A DNA stretch of 64,000 nt from Athripsodes cinereus. Taxonomy: Eukaryota > Arthropoda > Insecta > Trichoptera > Leptoceridae. The stretch covers positions 8,556,001-8,620,000 of the forward strand of contig OX388318.1 of the NCBI GenBank assembly GCA_947579605.1, read 5' to 3'. The first letter of the stretch is position 1; each line of letters opens with the position of its first letter. Positions 1 to 32,136 of this stretch are shown here, piece by piece. The notes below the pieces were generated by a model, which saw nothing but the letters and a program-made list of their open reading frames with translations, was not told where the DNA came from and ran no database searches. The position numbers and the translations under genes are program-made.

Positions 1-495
1 AGTCACACATGTGATTTAATAATGGTTTAAACTTCACATAAGGACCTACCTACATATGTAAATAACAAGAGGAAATTGCATCATACTTTATTTAATATTC
101 ACATGAAATATGTACATAATAATATTTTATACTGGTCTATGAAATCTAAATGAGTACAATCTATTTTACTATTTATAGGTAAGGTATGATAGAATTTATT
201 CCGATAATAGACTTTCCGAAACTGAATTTACTGGCTTATTCATTTAAAAAATATTAGTCCAAAACATCCATTGCAGCACAATAGCAATACAAAACATACT
301 TGAAACAAAAACAAGCAATGAAACACAAAAGCTACAGGGGACCATCAGTAGAAAATAAGCTGAAAGTGATTAAAGTACAAATAAAATATTTTTTATACTA
401 TAAGCACTTATTAATTTGTGGTTTTGGTCGATCGTCACAGTGCTTCAAAACTTTGACAAGGCATATCTCTGAATATTGGAATATCAAATTGTTAA

Positions 496-1012
496 GGTAG
501 GTGCACTCTGCTATCTTAGTGCCAACACTCATGTATGCAAGTGAGACGTGGACATGGTTAAAGAAGGATGAAAGTGGCATAAATGCAGTTAGAAATGAGA
601 TCGTTGAGAAGGATGTGTGGTAAAAGTCTGAGATATTGTGTGCGTAACAGTGATATACGAAAGGAATGTGGAATGAAAGTTGATGTTGTTACAAGGATGA
701 ATGTAAATAAGTTACGATGGTTTGGGCACATGGAAAGAATAAATGAGGACAGAATGACCCAAGAAGATATATTTGGCTGAGAGGAATTGTGCTCGGAGAC
801 GTGGACATCCGAGAATCAAATGGCAAGATCATTTAAACCAAATCCTACAGGACAGTCACGTGTTGAGCACATTGAACAGGAGAGCATGCATGAGGAATTG
901 TATGACAGTGACAGAAGCGAAAGATGTATGCAAGGATAGAAGGAAGTGGCGCTCGATCCTTTCTGCCTACCCCGCAAGGGAAGCGGTGTGATGGTATGTA
1001 TGTATGTATGTA
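496..1012 (+). mobile_element. 5'-truncated non-LTR retrotransposon copy, C-terminal part of ORF2
   Basis: Close relative of the longer copy at 18055-18970. Homology begins at the stretch encoding LVHSAILVPTLMYASETWTW and runs to the end of ORF2, closing with a (GTAT)n tail at about 993-1012. Single-base insertions near 590 and 750 break the frame, so it cannot encode a protein. It lies about 45 bp downstream of the donor of the ThrRS exon, inside that gene's intron. No target duplication was recognised. Confidence 0.85.
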
Positions 1013-1058
1013 GCTTATGGAATTGAGCAATCAACACGATCTAAAATAATTATCTTAC

Positions 1059-1303
1059 CTGATGCCCATTGCTATTTCATATGGAGTAGTCTTCCACGCC
1101 TTACCCTCTACCTGTTTCCCATCAGGAAGAGTAACTGCGATCATCATGTCTGGTTTTGTTGCCAAATCCCGATCATAGTCTGCCTTAAGTTTATCCCATA
1201 GATCCAACCTTTTCTGAATATATTCTGGCCATGGTTTTAACTCCTTCACTCCGCCTCCTTCAGCTTTCACAGCTGATTTTGTATCTTTTCTTACTTTTTG
1301 CAT
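1059..1303 (-). CDS. ThrRS: Threonyl-tRNA synthetase, N-terminal coding exon (partial gene)
   Basis: Charges tRNA-Thr with threonine in the cytosol. This exon encodes a lysine-rich N-terminus followed by a conserved block (ELKPWPEYIQKRLDLWDKLK) and the start of the TGS domain (VTLPDGKQVEGKAWKTTPYE), which is characteristic of eukaryotic cytosolic ThrRS. On the minus strand the exon ends at a GTAAGA donor after 1059, in phase 2. A candidate acceptor (ctgttttag) lies directly before the ATG at 1303, so the ATG may open exon 2 behind a 5' UTR or an upstream coding exon. The editing, catalytic and anticodon-binding domains must lie off the left edge. It sits head-to-head with the FEM1B homologue. 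The family call is firm; the start codon is less sure. Confidence 0.88.
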
Positions 1304-2507
1304 CTAAAACAGTAAGGTATAACAAATGAAATTATGGTACCTGCAATATATAGTCTCGTTTTCTATATTTCTAATTGTTTTAGCGCCTCGATAAATAATT
1401 GTGGAGGAGTGGGATAATGTCAAAACGCACGCGTAGCTACATTGCATCATGCAGTATGGCCATATTGACATACGAGGTTATAAACATTTAAAAATTTACT
1501 CTTGTATTCGAGATTAAATCACACAAACTAACAGAAAAACAGTCACACTTGTTAGAAAACTAACCGCTACTTTCATTAACGTTAATTTGCACAAATTGCG
1601 GAATTTATCACGCCGTGCGGCGATCTAATGATATCGTACGAACCCAGGTAGCGAAACTCCTCGGAATAACTGAAATGTGAACCGTACGTATTCTAAATAA
1701 ACTCAACATAATCGTTATTTGTTATGTGAAATATACAAATATTCATGCCTTTTGATTTAAATTGATATTTTCTAATTTTTCAACCACATTATCACCCATG
1801 CTGACGTTTATACTTCCCCAGATTTTTGACGTAAATGCGTCCAGTGCTGCCAACTTGGGTTTTTACTTCATTTTACGGCAATGCACCCGCAATCGAGTGA
1901 ATTATGGATAAAAAAAAAGACGTAAAAAACTTGCTTAGCGGATAGTAAAGGATTTAAAATTCATTTTATATTAATAGTTAGGAATTTATTAAGTTTAGGT
2001 GATGTTAAATAAATATCTTTAAATAATCGATTTTAAAATATACAGAACATAGCTATAAAATATCGTGTAGTTTAAAAAGTAATTTTTTTGGACAATAATA
2101 TACCTATATAGTAATGGTATGAAGATTGTTCGTTTGGAAAATTTGGACATCGTTTAATTTTCATATTCTTTTATATATAAAATGCATCAAAATTTCAATA
2201 AGTTTTGTAAACCTATAAAAGCATATTTTCATAATTTTCTTGTAGGTAGGTACCGTTGAATTGTTTTAAGACATTTGTGCAACTGCCAACATGTCTTAAT
2301 TTAAATTTTAGTTTTTCTGTTGGTTAAACTGATTTCGGGAAATTAGGAAAATATACGCAATATCGTGAAATTACTTTCGTATCGTTTCGCATTTTGACAG
2401 TTCGTGTACCCGTAGCTCGTGTTATTTGACTATATAATATAGGTGTTGTTTCATAAATCTGTTATTTGTTCATTGTTAAAATATTGAGTTGTGTTGAATG
2501 ATAGGTA
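1304..2507. promoter_or_regulatory. Divergent intergenic interval between ThrRS and FEM1B
   Basis: About 1.2 kb separates the two head-to-head genes, so it should hold both promoters and any non-coding first exons. GC content is locally higher around 1560-1680. No TATA box or other element could be assigned with confidence. An upstream ATG at 2498 opens a 12-codon frame that overlaps the FEM1B start codon. Confidence 0.5.
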
Positions 2508-21644
<19,137 letters not shown>

Positions 21645-22567
21645 TTAAAAATCATAGAATATTAAAACATTAATGTTGTTGACCGAAGGTACTTGTTGGA
21701 AGTCCATTTCAAGATTATCTTAACATAGAATATTAAAGCTAGAAAAGCAAATACATGCCAATATGACATTTATTAACAACCTTTCTGTATCTGTCCTATT
21801 AAAATGTACTTCTATTGCCAAAGAATACCATAGAATCCATAGACAAAACACAGCACTATATTTTGGATCCACAACAAAATTTGTTTGAAAATAGGATAAG
21901 ATTTTTTTCAAATGATCCAACTCTTTAATTTTGAATTTGTATTTAAAATCCATCCATTTTCATGTATTTTTATCCTTTTTATTATATCCTCTTTTATGCC
22001 AATATTATAAATATTGGATTTATTTGCAATTGAAGCTGTACATATTTCTGTACAGTAAAAGATATCTAAGTTGATTTTATAATGATTTATTACAAATAGA
22101 TTATCTTTTTATATTATGCGTGTATTTTATAATTTTTATTGAAATGTGATCTCTGAAAAATGAAGATATTTCAAGCTCATATGAATGTATTGTTTAAGTC
22201 ATAGACAAATGTTTTAAAAACTGGTACATACTATTTTAATATAATTTGTTCCAAATTTTTATTTTGTATTGTTAGACAATTGATTATAATTTAATTACTG
22301 ATACCGTAAACTCTGTTATATATTTTTTTCATTTATATAATTTACTACTTCATAATTTAATCTTCCATTAAATCATTGATGTATGAAAATATCGATATCT
22401 GAATAAGTTGCTGCGGAAATAATCTTCTAATGCTTTAAGTGTTCTGAATTTGGACATCACTGCCTTAATGCCAAAGTAATTCTAATTAAAATTTTCTAAC
22501 CTAACCCAACTAATATCTCATTTATAATATCAGTTATTTTAGAAGGATTAACTATGTAACAGTTACA

Positions 22568-22747
22568 AGACATCTTGAATGTTTTTTAAGTATTCTACAA
22601 TGCACATCCTTTACTTGATTATTTAAATTGAGATCGATTTATTATATCGCTCGTCAATGGTATAGGTTTACCGAAATCGATCACGATTTAAATAATCAAG
22701 TAACAGATGTGCATTGTAGAATACTTAAAAAACATTCAAAATATCTC
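22568..22747. mobile_element. Foldback element, 180 bp
   Basis: The arms are near-perfect reverse complements: 'cttgaatgttttttaag', 'tattctacaatgcacatc' and 'ttacttgattatttaaa' in order at the left, with their complements at the right ending in 'acattcaaaatatct'. The central spacer is about 30 nt. A single-arm relative (aatcgatagcgattt ... aatcaagtaacagat) is present at 54975-55022. Confidence 0.8.
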
Positions 22748-22935
22748 ATATATACTCTCACTTAGTTTGATTGATTTTATTTTTCAGAAAAATACCATTT
22801 TATTATTGTAAAATATTTTGGAAAAATTCCATTTTATTATTGTAAAATATTATTGTAAAAATCAGTGGAAATCGGTTAGAATGAAAAATCAGCTAGAACA
22901 AAACAACACTCTGGTTGTACGACAAAATGTTTTAC

Positions 22936-23589
22936 TATACTATACTACTACTATACTATACCCTCACGCCGTGTCCCAAGTGGGGTAGGCAGAGAGAACG
23001 GAACGCCAAACAGATCTATCTTTACACACTTCCTTCGCTTCCTCCACATTCATACAGTTCCTCATACACGCACGTCGGTTCCTCTTACTCAACACGCGGC
23101 CGTCCTTGAGAATTTGATCCACGTGATCAAGCCACGTGGTTCTCGGACGCCCGCGTTTCCTCACACCCTTTCTTTCAGATAAGTATATCCTCTTTGTCAT
23201 TCTTTCCTCTTTCATTCGTTCCACGTGACCAAACCATCTCAATTTATTTACACGCATTCTGTCCACAACAGTCTTCTTGCATCCGCTCATTCTTCTAATA
23301 TCCTCATTCTTCACTCTATCGCGCAGCGTTTTACCAACCATTCTTCTCAACGATCGCATCTCTACTGCATTTATTCCACTTTCGTCCTTCTTCAACCACG
23401 TCCATGTCTCGCTTGCATACGTAAGTGACGGTACCAGAATGGTATTGTGCACCAGCATTTTAGCCATGTTCGACACATTGTCATTGCTGACAATGGGTCG
23501 AAGTGCACCGTTTACTCTAGCACCGGCCACTTTCCTTCTTTCAATGTCCCTATCGCATCTTCCATCCCTCGTAAACATACTTCCCAAAT
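22936..23589 (-). mobile_element. Young 5'-truncated non-LTR insertion with 14-bp target duplication
   Basis: An exact 14-bp direct repeat, ACAAAATGTTTTAC, flanks the copy (22922-22935 and 23590-23603). On the minus strand an open frame (23593-22964) reads MYLGSMFTRDGRCDRDIERR, KLRWFGHVERMKEERM and LSAYPTWDTA, then a (TATAG)-like tail abutting the left duplication. This proves target-primed insertion on the minus strand. The sequence is related to, but distinct from, the 18055 copy. Confidence 0.92.
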
Positions 23590-23603
23590 ACAAAATGTTT
23601 TAC

Positions 23604-25697
23604 ACAAAAAAATAATTCAACCTCCTGTCGTTTCATGCTAACCATATTCCGCTGTATCTAAAAAAATGCCACGCTCATGATAGATTGAAAATAATAGTAA
23701 AATTATTCCATAAAGCAAACATAATCTTAATAATACATCACAATACGGTGCAAATTATCTTGTGCAGTGGACAGCAGCTTAAATTTACTGGAGTAACATT
23801 TTCTACAAAATATTTAAATGTAGGTTTTTTGTTTGATCATAAATAAAACTCTATTTTTGCCATAAATTCACTGAGCAATATCGGTGTATCATTATGTAAT
23901 ATTAAATTTCGACATATTATTTTTATACATATCATTGTAAACATACTTTAATTAGTATGAAACAGAGCTTGTATCATCTTTTGCACAAATAATTTAAAAC
24001 TTAGATAAGCATCATATAAATTAAAATTGTATTAATTGCCAATTTACTGCTTCTGTCTATGCAGCATTTGCCCTAAGTTGAATAGTTTTAATAGTTGTTA
24101 ATATACGGAATATTTTTTTTGAAGTGCAAATATTTTCACATTGTTGTTTATATACCTTGTGAATAAGAAATTTGTAGGTAATTACATAACACATGTAAAG
24201 ATTGAATATCAATACATTAAAAAAATGCCTTTTCGCTGATGAATTACCACTAAATGAATCTCTTTTTAAAACAACTTTTTTCAATATCCTAAGTATTGAA
24301 CCCTTATATAGTACTCTAAGATTTCCATTTATTGAAGAATCTCTCATTGTTGCAATTATTATACTTGTACAACTTCTTATGTGTCGTTTACTCATGAACT
24401 TGCTTTAAGAGTGCTATACAGTTATCTTACTATAAAATTCTTCTTAAAGTTGTGTAAGCTATGTTCATCACAATATTAATTGCAGTTGAAATAAACACAA
24501 AATATACCAATAAAGCAATGCATAATCACTATTGATACAATTAAAAACATTAAACATTTTGCCCAATAGGTCAAATAATGTTTATTTTATTGATGAAATA
24601 GTTTTAAATAACTCCCTAATGAATTTTAAAAAATAATATAATTTGAGCTCTGAAGAACATCAAGGCATCTGTAAAACACTATTTGTATTTGTGCATTAGT
24701 ATAACATCACATTGTTTCCATGTGTTTGATGGACGCTGTGTGTTTTGTGTATTTTACGTTATATAGAAACCATGACAATAATGAATATTAACATTTATTT
24801 ATTTATTTTTTATTTATAAATAAATAAATAAAAATAAATAAATAAAATAAATTAACATATTATAATTGTAAGAATGCATGCTCATTCTCGATGTCCAAGA
24901 ATGAGACGTAACTAGATTAATTATAACAATATTTTCCTGTGTCTCCAGAAAACTCTTCTGTCTGAATGTCACTAGAAAATATAAATATAAAAAGTGTTTG
25001 AATACCCAAAACAATCATGTTGTTGTGTCCTACCGTTGAAATTAATTTCTGTAGCAAATTGATAAGCATATGCCCTCGATCTGTGTCATATTATATTTAA
25101 TTTAGTAAATGAAAGTAGGTGCTTAAGATACATTCTGTATATTTGGTCACAATGTAAAATATTCATTACAGGCTATACTTTGTGTACAAGTTCAGACTTA
25201 TTAAATAAGCATTCTTGTCTTTTTCCTCTAAATTTACAAAGGGACGAAAACAGATGTAGAACATTCATTAACTTATTTAGTTAGTCTGGACCCTGCCACA
25301 TATTGTGACATCTTCATTGCTTCAATCACAATCATTCAGGACACCTTTGATCATTTTACGTACAGTAGATAATTTTTTGTCCACATTAGTACAGAATGAT
25401 TAGGATTTTGAAATTGACATTCATTTAAAGAAGTCTTTATTACATCAAATATTAACTTTACAATTTTGCTTTCATTCTTGCTGTAGGGTATTTGAAGATA
25501 CGTTTTGCCAGGATGTATTTCATCACTATTTAAAACTATAAAATTTTAAAAACAAAGTTTTACTCCTGCATTTTCTTGTTAAGCATTAAATCAAAGCACT
25601 TAGGAATATGTTTCATATTCGTACCTTGTCTTTGAGACTTATGTTTACATAAGTGTATCCCTTTGCAAAATAATAATGATAAAATTTGTTTATATCT
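23604..25697. other. Gene-free AT-rich interval
   Basis: No exon-like frame, family homology or RNA gene was found. The only structure seen is an AT-rich inverted stretch of TTTA/TAAA repeats near 24795-24850. Confidence 0.55.
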
Positions 25698-26405
25698 GTT
25701 AGTCGGAGAGAAAGTACACTTTATCAAGAAATGTCATTTTTCACAATGGGCCCATTCAGTTTTTGTACCATATTTTTTTTTTATGTCATTAGAACGTAAT
25801 GAGAAAGAATCGCCCAGTGGCATAAGCTTGTAACTCAATATTCTAGATAAGGTGTATCAAAGTTTTGAGACGCTATCGCAGTCAACCAAAACTCAAACAA
25901 GTATGTACTTCTAATATAAAAATATAAAATATATATGGAATCTGTTGTTTCTCAAATCGAAAATTGGGAAAACAGAACATTTCCTTTTACTGCCTATAAT
26001 ATTTGAAGATACGTCTATAAAATGTTTTTTCTATACTAATATTTGTTTATATCATTATGATAACAAAGTGTTTAATTTTGTATCAGAGAGTTTTGCATCT
26101 CAACAGTGTGGAACGAAGTGAGTTTGCATGTAAACAACAGTTTTTTGAGATATAATGCCTTGAAATTGCTAACTTATTGTGTAACCCGCCTTACGAAAAA
26201 AATTGTAATAAAGACCTGTAATTGATTCCAATAGATTGAAGTTTTTTGGAATCAATTTTCCCAAGGATAAAGGTGGATTTTCATCATATTAATTAAACTG
26301 TATTGTAGTCAGCGACAACAGAAACACTTTGCAGTAAATTTGAATATTATAAAAATGAATTTGTTTGCCCAAAATTCCACAGAGTGTACTTTTCCTCCCA
26401 CTAAC
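25698..26405. mobile_element. Inverted-repeat element, GTTAGT(C/G)GGAG ends
   Basis: The left end GTTAGTCGGAGAGAAAGTAC and the right end, reading GTACTTTTCCTCCCACTAAC, are imperfect inverted repeats of about 25 bp. The 0.7-kb interior is AT-rich and non-coding. The target duplication could not be fixed. Confidence 0.6.
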
Positions 26406-28515
26406 ATTTTATTTATTTATATGTAATTAATATTGTTCTCTCTTTGTGCTCAAATAATATTAAAATTACATATATATACCTATGTATGTACTCATATATA
26501 TATTATGGTAAATAACGTTATGTTATCTGCTACTATCCCGTCATTAATTCTATTATAATTAATGAAAATATAGAGCTGTTATTGTTCATAATTATTAACA
26601 TAAGGGATGTCCTATCTTGTGTATTATTTTAAGTTTAATGTTGTCGTGTATCTGTTTATTCAATTGATATAATAAAGTAATGAGGTTGAATTATTTTTCT
26701 ATGATTTGAATATCTATTATGAACAATTAAATTCTTTACCTACTTGCATCATCATAGCACCTCTAATAAGTAGAGCAGTTATTGTCAACAGATCAGATCA
26801 TACTTTTTGTATCATACAACTAGACATTCAGGGTGGATGGCACACCCTATCACTGAATTGAATATTTTGAATGTCTTATTTATGTGAGATTTTATGATGT
26901 ATGTTTTTAATATTGATTATTACAGCATTTAAAAATATTTTCCTCACAGTTTTTGCACATATTGTGACTGGCTATTGTAATGTTAACACTTATTCACAGC
27001 CCAATTTTAATTTGAAATCTTTCGAGCATATGCTAATATTGCCTTAAAACAGGCGTTAACACCAAATTGTAACTTCAAAACTATGTACGAACCAAAAAAC
27101 TACGATGCATTCAAACGTTAACATAATAATAATATAATTAATAATCATGGCATACCAAAGACGTCATTCATAACAAGATTGTGCACTCCTTTGAAAAAAC
27201 ACCATGTATAATGCAATTGATGCACTCAGAGGTCACCGAGGCCACTTGCGAGTTTTAAATATTTTTTCCTTATTCGAATTTGACGTACCAAAAATTGTAT
27301 TTTCTTATGTGCAGGTCACAAATATTTTTTTTACGCATATTTAAAAAATTACGGCTAAAAATTACCCAAATTAAAAAAAATTGGATTTTTTAAAGCATCC
27401 TTGGAACTAAATTTAATTCATCATTTATGTAACCCCTAAGATGATTGTCTGAAAATACCTCTGCTAGTCGTGATGAAATTTCGGAAGGGGTTTTTCAATC
27501 GAAAATTTCTACATGAATCTCTTGAATTTTTTTTTTTTATTGAAAATACATACATTGAAATATGTTCAAGTTTTGATATTATCAAAAACAAACAGCAAAA
27601 GAAAATATTGCAATAAATTAATAATCAATATTGAAAAATGGTTGCGTAAAATCATATGACAATTTTGGATTCCCTACCTATAAAGGCCTCTTAATTATCT
27701 ACAATAAGTATCTATTTTTGATTCATATTAATAAAAAAAATGTTTTCCAATACAATATCAATTGAATAAACAACATTTGATTGATTTAAATGATATTATT
27801 AAAGTCAGATATGATAATATGTAATGATATGTTATTATTTTTTGTGTAAATATACCTAAATATTGTGTAATTATAATAAGCAATGATTATTGTCAAATAT
27901 TAACATTGTTATCTTAAAAATGTGAGACTGCATAATTTAGATAAATATAAACATATACCTATAATATTCTCTCCATTTAAACATGTCTAACGAGCTCTCT
28001 TTCTTGACATGGTAGATTCACTAGTAAAATATATTCTAGTTTCAATTACATGAAAAATGCCAAAGTATAGAATTACAGAGCAGCTTGGCTGCAAATTATA
28101 ATCAAACTTACATACTCCAATTAGAATTAGAATTGATGCTCATTTTAATAATCTCAATAGAAAATTACTTTTATTTTTAGTTTTGAAGCACACTTACAAA
28201 TTATAGAAAAATGCAATAAAGTTGGCCCTTCAATAAGTTAAGTAGTAAATTGTTTTAATTTCATAAATATTTTTTTGTGTTTGGTGTTGCCATGTTAAGT
28301 GGTTGGGAGTGTATGTGAATTTGACCGTTCTCTAAATTCTACCAAAGAAGAGAGTTCGAATAGTGCTATTGGGATATGAAATTAGAGGAATATTGCAATT
28401 ATTATTAATAAATATATTATTTGTGTAGATAAACAATACTAATGTTACTGTATAAATAAAATTGTCTATTAATTTTTGTTGTTTTATTTTATTTATTAAT
28501 GTAGAAATTCTAGGG
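26406..28515. other. Gene-free AT-rich interval
   Basis: No coding exon, TIR pair or RNA gene was recognised here. Base composition is very AT-rich throughout. Confidence 0.5.
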
Positions 28516-28777
28516 CAGGCCTGTCCAACATAAAGCCCCCGGGCCACAATGTGGCCCACATAAGTCCTTCATCCGACCCGTGACGACATCAATAGATATT
28601 GCGCGAATAGTTTAAAAAACACTTCCATCATTAGGTAGTTAATTCAATATTCTATCTTTTTGAAAATTTGGGGGGGCGGGGGGGGGGTGTAGAAATATGT
28701 GGTATATTGTTGTATGGCCCAGTAGGAAATCTCATTTCTAAACCTGGCCCTCCACAATATTATGTTGGACACCCCTG
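28516..28777. mobile_element. hAT-type MITE, 262 bp, Charlie-like ends
   Basis: The ends CAGGCCTGTCCAACATAA and TTATGTTGGACACCCCTG resemble the CAGNGGTGTCCAA termini of Charlie-type hATs. The flanks TTCTAGGG and CTCTAGGG are an 8-bp duplication with one mismatch. The interior includes a G-rich run near 28670-28688. Non-coding. Confidence 0.85.
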
Positions 28778-28899
28778 CTCTAGGGCCATAATAAATTGAA
28801 GGCCAAACATACCAAAACCATAGAATATAATTTTTTTTAAAGATGTATGTACATGGTTTTTTTATTTAAACCCAAATACAACCTTATACACCTCTCACA

Positions 28900-29012
28900 G
28901 ACAGGTAAAAGCTTGTGTCGTAAAAAAGGAATTTGCCGGCACGTGAGATCGAACCGCGCACCTCTTGTGAATGAGGCCGAAACTCCACCTCCAGGCTACC
29001 TTCGATCGCCTT
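28900..29012 (-). mobile_element. tRNA-derived SINE (head region)
   Basis: On the minus strand, a box A-like TAGCCTGGAGG is followed about 40 nt later by a box B-like GGTTCGATC, then by tRNA-unrelated sequence. These are the internal RNA polymerase III promoter elements of a tRNA-derived SINE. It does not fold as a full functional tRNA gene by eye. Confidence 0.65.
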
Positions 29013-29599
29013 AAGTCAAAAGTTATATTATTACGAAAAATTGAAGCGTATCATGTAAGGGGAGAGAGATGTGGTGGTGTCTTTATGTAATACTAGCATT
29101 GTGTTGGAAAGCAGTGGCATCATTACACTTTCAATCTCACATATGTTTTTTCAAGGGACCTATGTATTTACCATGCCTGATGCATCTGTACCTGTAAGTC
29201 ATCAGTCACTTTTGGCATGTTCAAAGTCACTCTATATTTAAACCTATTTATAAAAATTATAGTTTAGTACTGAAGACAATGCTGCTGACCACGACTGCCA
29301 AACCACTGTTTCTGTCAATTCTTAAGACATAGGAACAGCTATAGATTACAGATGTAAAACTGTGTACCCTTCAAATATTTGACTGATTTATGGAAAAGAC
29401 CAAGACATGACTCTTAATGGTGTATTAATTTATTCAATGAGATAAATATCTTTATAGAGTGTTGGACCAAGAGTGTTTATTGCTGAATGTGCTTAAAAAC
29501 ATGTTAACACATTTAAAATCAACATGGTGAGAAAGAATTTAAATTGAAAGATCAAGACATACCACATGCACATGGTTCATCATATTATGTATGTACGAT

Positions 29600-29833
29600 T
29601 AGTGTTGTGGAATTCTCAAGAAATTATTTTTCGAGAAAATTACCGAGTAATTTCTCGGAATGGAGAATTATGGTGTATTTTGAGGCAGATATATTTTTTA
29701 TTCATAATTTTTACAATGATCAATAAAAAATACCACTAGGAAAAATTATGGAGAGAAATTTCTCTTCCATCAGAGGAGTAATTTCTCGGTCTCAAGAAAT
29801 TTCTTTGAAGAATTTTCTCTACTCACATCACTA
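29600..29833. mobile_element. hAT-type MITE, 234 bp, TAGTG ends
   Basis: The ends TAGTGTTGTGGAATTCTC and CACATCACTA are inverted repeats with one mismatch. The flanking 8-mers TGTACGAT and TGGACGAT differ at one position. The interior is built from repeated 'gagaaatttctc'-like and 'taatttctcgg' motifs in both orientations. Confidence 0.8.
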
Positions 29834-30071
29834 TGGACGATATATTTAAAGATTAGATACAGAATTTATTGTAAATTGATAAGAGTTCTGATAAATTATC
29901 ACAACCAATAAAAAATAAGATTTTTTTTTCACTGGATACAACACCTTAAACAATGGATAATGCAATAATACAATTAATTATTTATATCCCCATTTAATGG
30001 TACAATATTCATATAATAATTATTGAAAGAGGAAGGGAATACAGCTTAGTTCAATGTACAATGGTTCATCA

Positions 30072-30495
30072 CAGTGGCGTAACTAGGGTCATCTGCGCCC
30101 CTTCTCGGAGTTGCCAAGAAATTTTTGAAATTTTACAGTTTATATGGTTCATTTTCGAAGCATGAAGCATTATGAAGAATAATATTTAAACTCGAACTGA
30201 TCTTTGTTAAAAAAAAAACCCTATCAGCATGCCTGCATTGTGGATGTGTCATTTTGTTTATGAGTAGAATGGCGCCCCTTAATGCTCAATGGGGGCGCCA
30301 AAATCGTGTTTGCCAACTGGTTTGAAATGAAGATATTTGTGGAGCTCCAAAATTTAATCTTGCAAACGTATTTGGGATACATTAGCTTACATCAAAATAA
30401 AATGAAAAAAAAATAGTTTTAATACTCATTTTGGCGCCCCTAATGTGGACCCGGGTACATGTGTCCCCCCCTGCCCCCCCCTCGCTACGCCACTG
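30072..30495. mobile_element. hAT-type MITE, 424 bp, CAGTGGCGTA ends
   Basis: The ends CAGTGGCGTAACTAGGG and CTCGCTACGCCACTG are inverted repeats, flanked by an exact 8-bp duplication GTTCATCA (30064-30071, 30496-30503). Subterminal GCGCCCC tracts occur at both ends. No ORF. Confidence 0.92.
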
Positions 30496-31124
30496 GTTCA
30501 TCACATTGTAGTAACTTATAATGCAGATAGGTAAATAAATAATATAATGTGCTGCAGCTAGGACAAAAATAAAATAATGATTATATAGGTGTAAAAAAGT
30601 GACAATTATATTATTTAATTTTAACAATGTTTATTTATTTATTAAATATACGGCAATTGCCTTGTACAAAAAATAATATTACAAGATAAATTAAAAATTT
30701 ACATTTCACATCTGCTATGAAATTACAAATTATAAAAAAATATTCCCAATTAATAAGTAGCACTGGATCCATAAGCCGTTGATTGCTTTTAAAATTTACT
30801 AAAGCTCGTGGTGTATGGATCCAAGCACTGATTGTTTACTTGTACTGTTAAAACTCGTGGAAGCACTGCAAGCTCTTTGATGAATGAATTCAGAATTACA
30901 AATAAAACTACGAATAAATCAAATGCACTATTTTTTTCATTAGGCAGGTGCAGCATTAAAGTGTAATTCTAATAAAATTAAACAAAATATTTAATTTAGA
31001 TAAAATAGAGGTGGGTGAACCAGGCATTATCGTAAATAAATTATTGCGATGTTGATGTTTCTTTGGCGCTGTTATGCCATTTTCCGACCAACTTTAGGGA
31101 CCGGTGAAAGGGCCATAAGGCTTT

Positions 31125-31394
31125 CTACAGTATAGGACCTTTACACTTCAGCGGATTTTCATCAGAACCGTCACGACAATCGTTTTCTCCGTCGCACGCC
31201 CACGACAGAGGTAAACAGACTTTATTCGCACACTGGAACTGCCCTTGTCTGCATCCTACAGTGTCAGTAACGTGTTCGGTGCCAGCTAAGATTCCAGCAA
31301 AGAGGGCACAAAATGAAAAAATGCACAACATTTTGCACGTGAAAATCAGGCTAAGTGGTTTCCTGCGCTCACCTGCGACTAACGCCATATCCAA
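31125..31394 (-). CDS. Small secreted LDLa-domain protein (single exon, or an exon of a larger gene)
   Basis: The open frame gives 89 aa from the first Met, or 68 aa from Met22. From Met22 there is a typical signal peptide ([20 protein letters not shown]). One complete LDL-receptor class A module follows: six cysteines, with CDGENDC and DGSDE supplying the calcium-binding acidic residues. A stop follows 6 codons after the last Cys, and the only nearby GT (GTCCTA) is a poor donor. LDLa modules bind ligands such as lipoproteins outside the cell; the partner here is unknown. A GTGAGC sequence near the start of the long frame could be a splice donor, so the true start is uncertain. It lies between FEM1B and muskelin on the opposite strand. 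Confidence 0.6.
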   Translation of the reverse strand: MDMALVAGERRKPLSLIFTCKMLCIFSFCALFAGILAGTEHVTDTVGCRQGQFQCANKVCLPLSWACDGENDCRDGSDENPLKCKGPIL

Positions 31395-31528
31395 TATAAT
31401 AAATTACTCTCACTTTTCTAATAGTCAAACCCTGACCTAGCACGACCTCCAGCCCACAGAATAATAAATATATTTATACTAAAGTAAAAAGTATTATCAA
31501 TCGTATGTTTCTGATAAAACTATTTTAA

Positions 31529-32136
31529 CCCTCAAACGGTTTCGCGGGGTCCAAAAATACCCCACCGACCATATTTCAGGTTACCACTCCCTTCTGCTTC
31601 AAGCTAGGGCGTCAACACTCCATGCATTCTCAGTATTCATTATGAACTTACAGTGCACGAATTAGTGTGGTGAGGCAGTCTTTGGATCTTGACCTACGTG
31701 GATACTATGGGGTCTAAAAGTACCCCTCGAATCCGTTTATGATTGTCGTTATTTTTTGTAGGTATTTTTGTTTTTGATTATTTCTCATAATTAACAACTT
31801 TAATCTCTGGAAGACTAACAGAAGGAGCTTTAAGAAGCTTGATTGCAGATAATGAGCAATCAGATTTTGATGAAATGGATCAAAATTTTGGAAACGACAG
31901 TGATATTACTGATGCGGAGATTATAGTTCGCAATCACGATTCCAGGAGCGAGCAAGAGGTGGACGAAGACCCTGAGAAGAATAATTTCAAGCATTCTAAA
32001 ACCAAACAATGCTTTGTAAGTCATTATTATGGTAAAAAGCGTTAAAAAAATATAAGCATATTTAAGTAATTTGATAATTTTTGTGTTTTACTTTTTGGGG
32101 TACGAAAATACCCCGCGAAGACGATTACGTAATTTG
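31529..32136 (+). mobile_element. piggyBac-type relic with transposase N-terminus
   Basis: TTAA (31525-31528) precedes CCCTCAAACGG and a TTCGCGGGGT...AAAATACCCC block. The inverted counterpart GGGGTACGAAAATACCCCGCGAA is at 32097-32120. Between them, the frame 31839-32045 encodes an acidic segment (DSDITDAEIIV, SRSEQEVDEDPEKN) ending YYGKK, like the start of piggyBac transposases. The catalytic core is gone. The right TTAA is missing, where another MITE starts at 32151. Confidence 0.7.

Noticed and set aside
23277..23641. Plus-strand ORFs across 23277-23641
   Set aside because: Antisense shadows of the minus-strand LINE copy at 22936-23589, similar to the shadows over the other copies.
24790..24850. 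TTTA/TAAA palindromic stretch as a foldback element
   Set aside because: Simple-sequence AT repeats pair with themselves by chance; no unique arm sequence.
28668..28690. G-rich run as a G-quadruplex regulatory site
   Set aside because: It is internal to a hAT MITE with no nearby gene; a quadruplex is possible but no role is supported.
28900..29012. Functional tRNA gene
   Set aside because: Box A- and box B-like sequences are present, but no acceptor stem closes and the sequence continues as SINE body.
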